Source of the DNA: Gemmatimonadota bacterium
Lineage (GTDB): Bacteria; Gemmatimonadota; Gemmatimonadetes; Palauibacterales; Palauibacteraceae
Length of the DNA stretch: 6,310 nt
Assembly (NCBI GenBank): GCA_029863105.1
Contig: JAOTWC010000087.1
Span: 1-6,310, forward strand
Reading direction: 5' to 3'
Shown: in pieces, positions 6,237 through 6,310 of the stretch
Numbering within the stretch: position 1 is the first letter of the stretch
Layout of the letters: each line of letters begins with the position of its first letter
Position numbers and translations under genes: made by a program
Notes under the pieces: model-generated
Databases searched by the model: none
Seen by the model: only the letters and a program-made list of their open reading frames with translations
Told to the model about the DNA's origin: nothing

Positions 6237-6310
6237 CTACTCGTCGGTGCCGGCCGGCATGCGGAGCCCGAGGGCCACCCCGAGGCCGAATCCAGCAATC
6301 AACAGCGCCA
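6237..6310 (-). CDS. C-terminal end of a probable membrane protein
   Basis: An open frame enters from the right edge and ends at TAG (6239-6237). It encodes the last 23 residues, beginning ALLIAGFGLGVALGLR and ending MPAGTDE. The first 15 are a glycine-rich hydrophobic stretch with the look of a transmembrane helix, followed by Arg and a short polar tail. Every codon but a few ends in G or C, like the neighbours, which supports real coding. The family cannot be named from this fragment. It is on the same strand as the rest, but the AT-rich gap and the promoter after it suggest a separate transcription unit. Confidence 0.6.
   Translation of the reverse strand, partial: ALLIAGFGLGVALGLRMPAGTDE

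Overview
The window is a tightly packed, GC-rich stretch in which every supported gene lies on the minus strand. It therefore reads from right (6310) to left (1). The likely host is a Gram-negative, GC-rich bacterium: one gene encodes a signal-peptide-bearing outer-membrane beta-barrel protein. The style of that barrel (plug-like region, C-terminus with an aromatic cluster followed by L-D) and of the small hypothetical protein reminds me of Gemmatimonadota. That taxonomic guess is from general familiarity and was not tested.

Layout in transcription order: (1) the last 23 codons of a membrane protein, ending in a hydrophobic helix (6237-6310); (2) a roughly 155-base AT-rich intergenic region (6082-6236) with a GTTAC(G/A)TAAT direct repeat and a perfect TATAAT -10 element; (3) an 83-residue hypothetical protein (5830-6081); (4) a 136-base gap (5694-5829) with a strong 14-bp RNA hairpin whose wobble pairs form only on the minus-strand transcript; (5) citrate synthase (4566-5693); (6) NADP-type isocitrate dehydrogenase (3301-4554), 11 bases later; (7) a 616-residue outer-membrane protein with a TonB-receptor-like plug (1441-3291), 9 bases later; (8) a 55-base gap with a candidate promoter; (9) a YicC-family endoribonuclease (501-1385); (10) guanylate kinase (1-504), overlapping yicC by ATGA and cut by the window edge.

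Functionally there are two blocks. Citrate synthase and isocitrate dehydrogenase are the first and third steps of the oxidative TCA cycle and look co-transcribed, with the outer-membrane protein as the distal cistron. yicC and gmk are a translationally coupled pair, for RNA turnover and GMP phosphorylation, seen together in many bacteria. The pair may have its own near-leaderless promoter.

Most of the window is ordinary housekeeping DNA, and I do not see a defence system, mobile element, CRISPR array or RNA gene. The points worth a second look are the outer-membrane protein placed directly after icd, the asymmetric-wobble hairpin before the citrate synthase gene, the short-leader yicC promoter, and the AT-rich repeat cluster near the right end.
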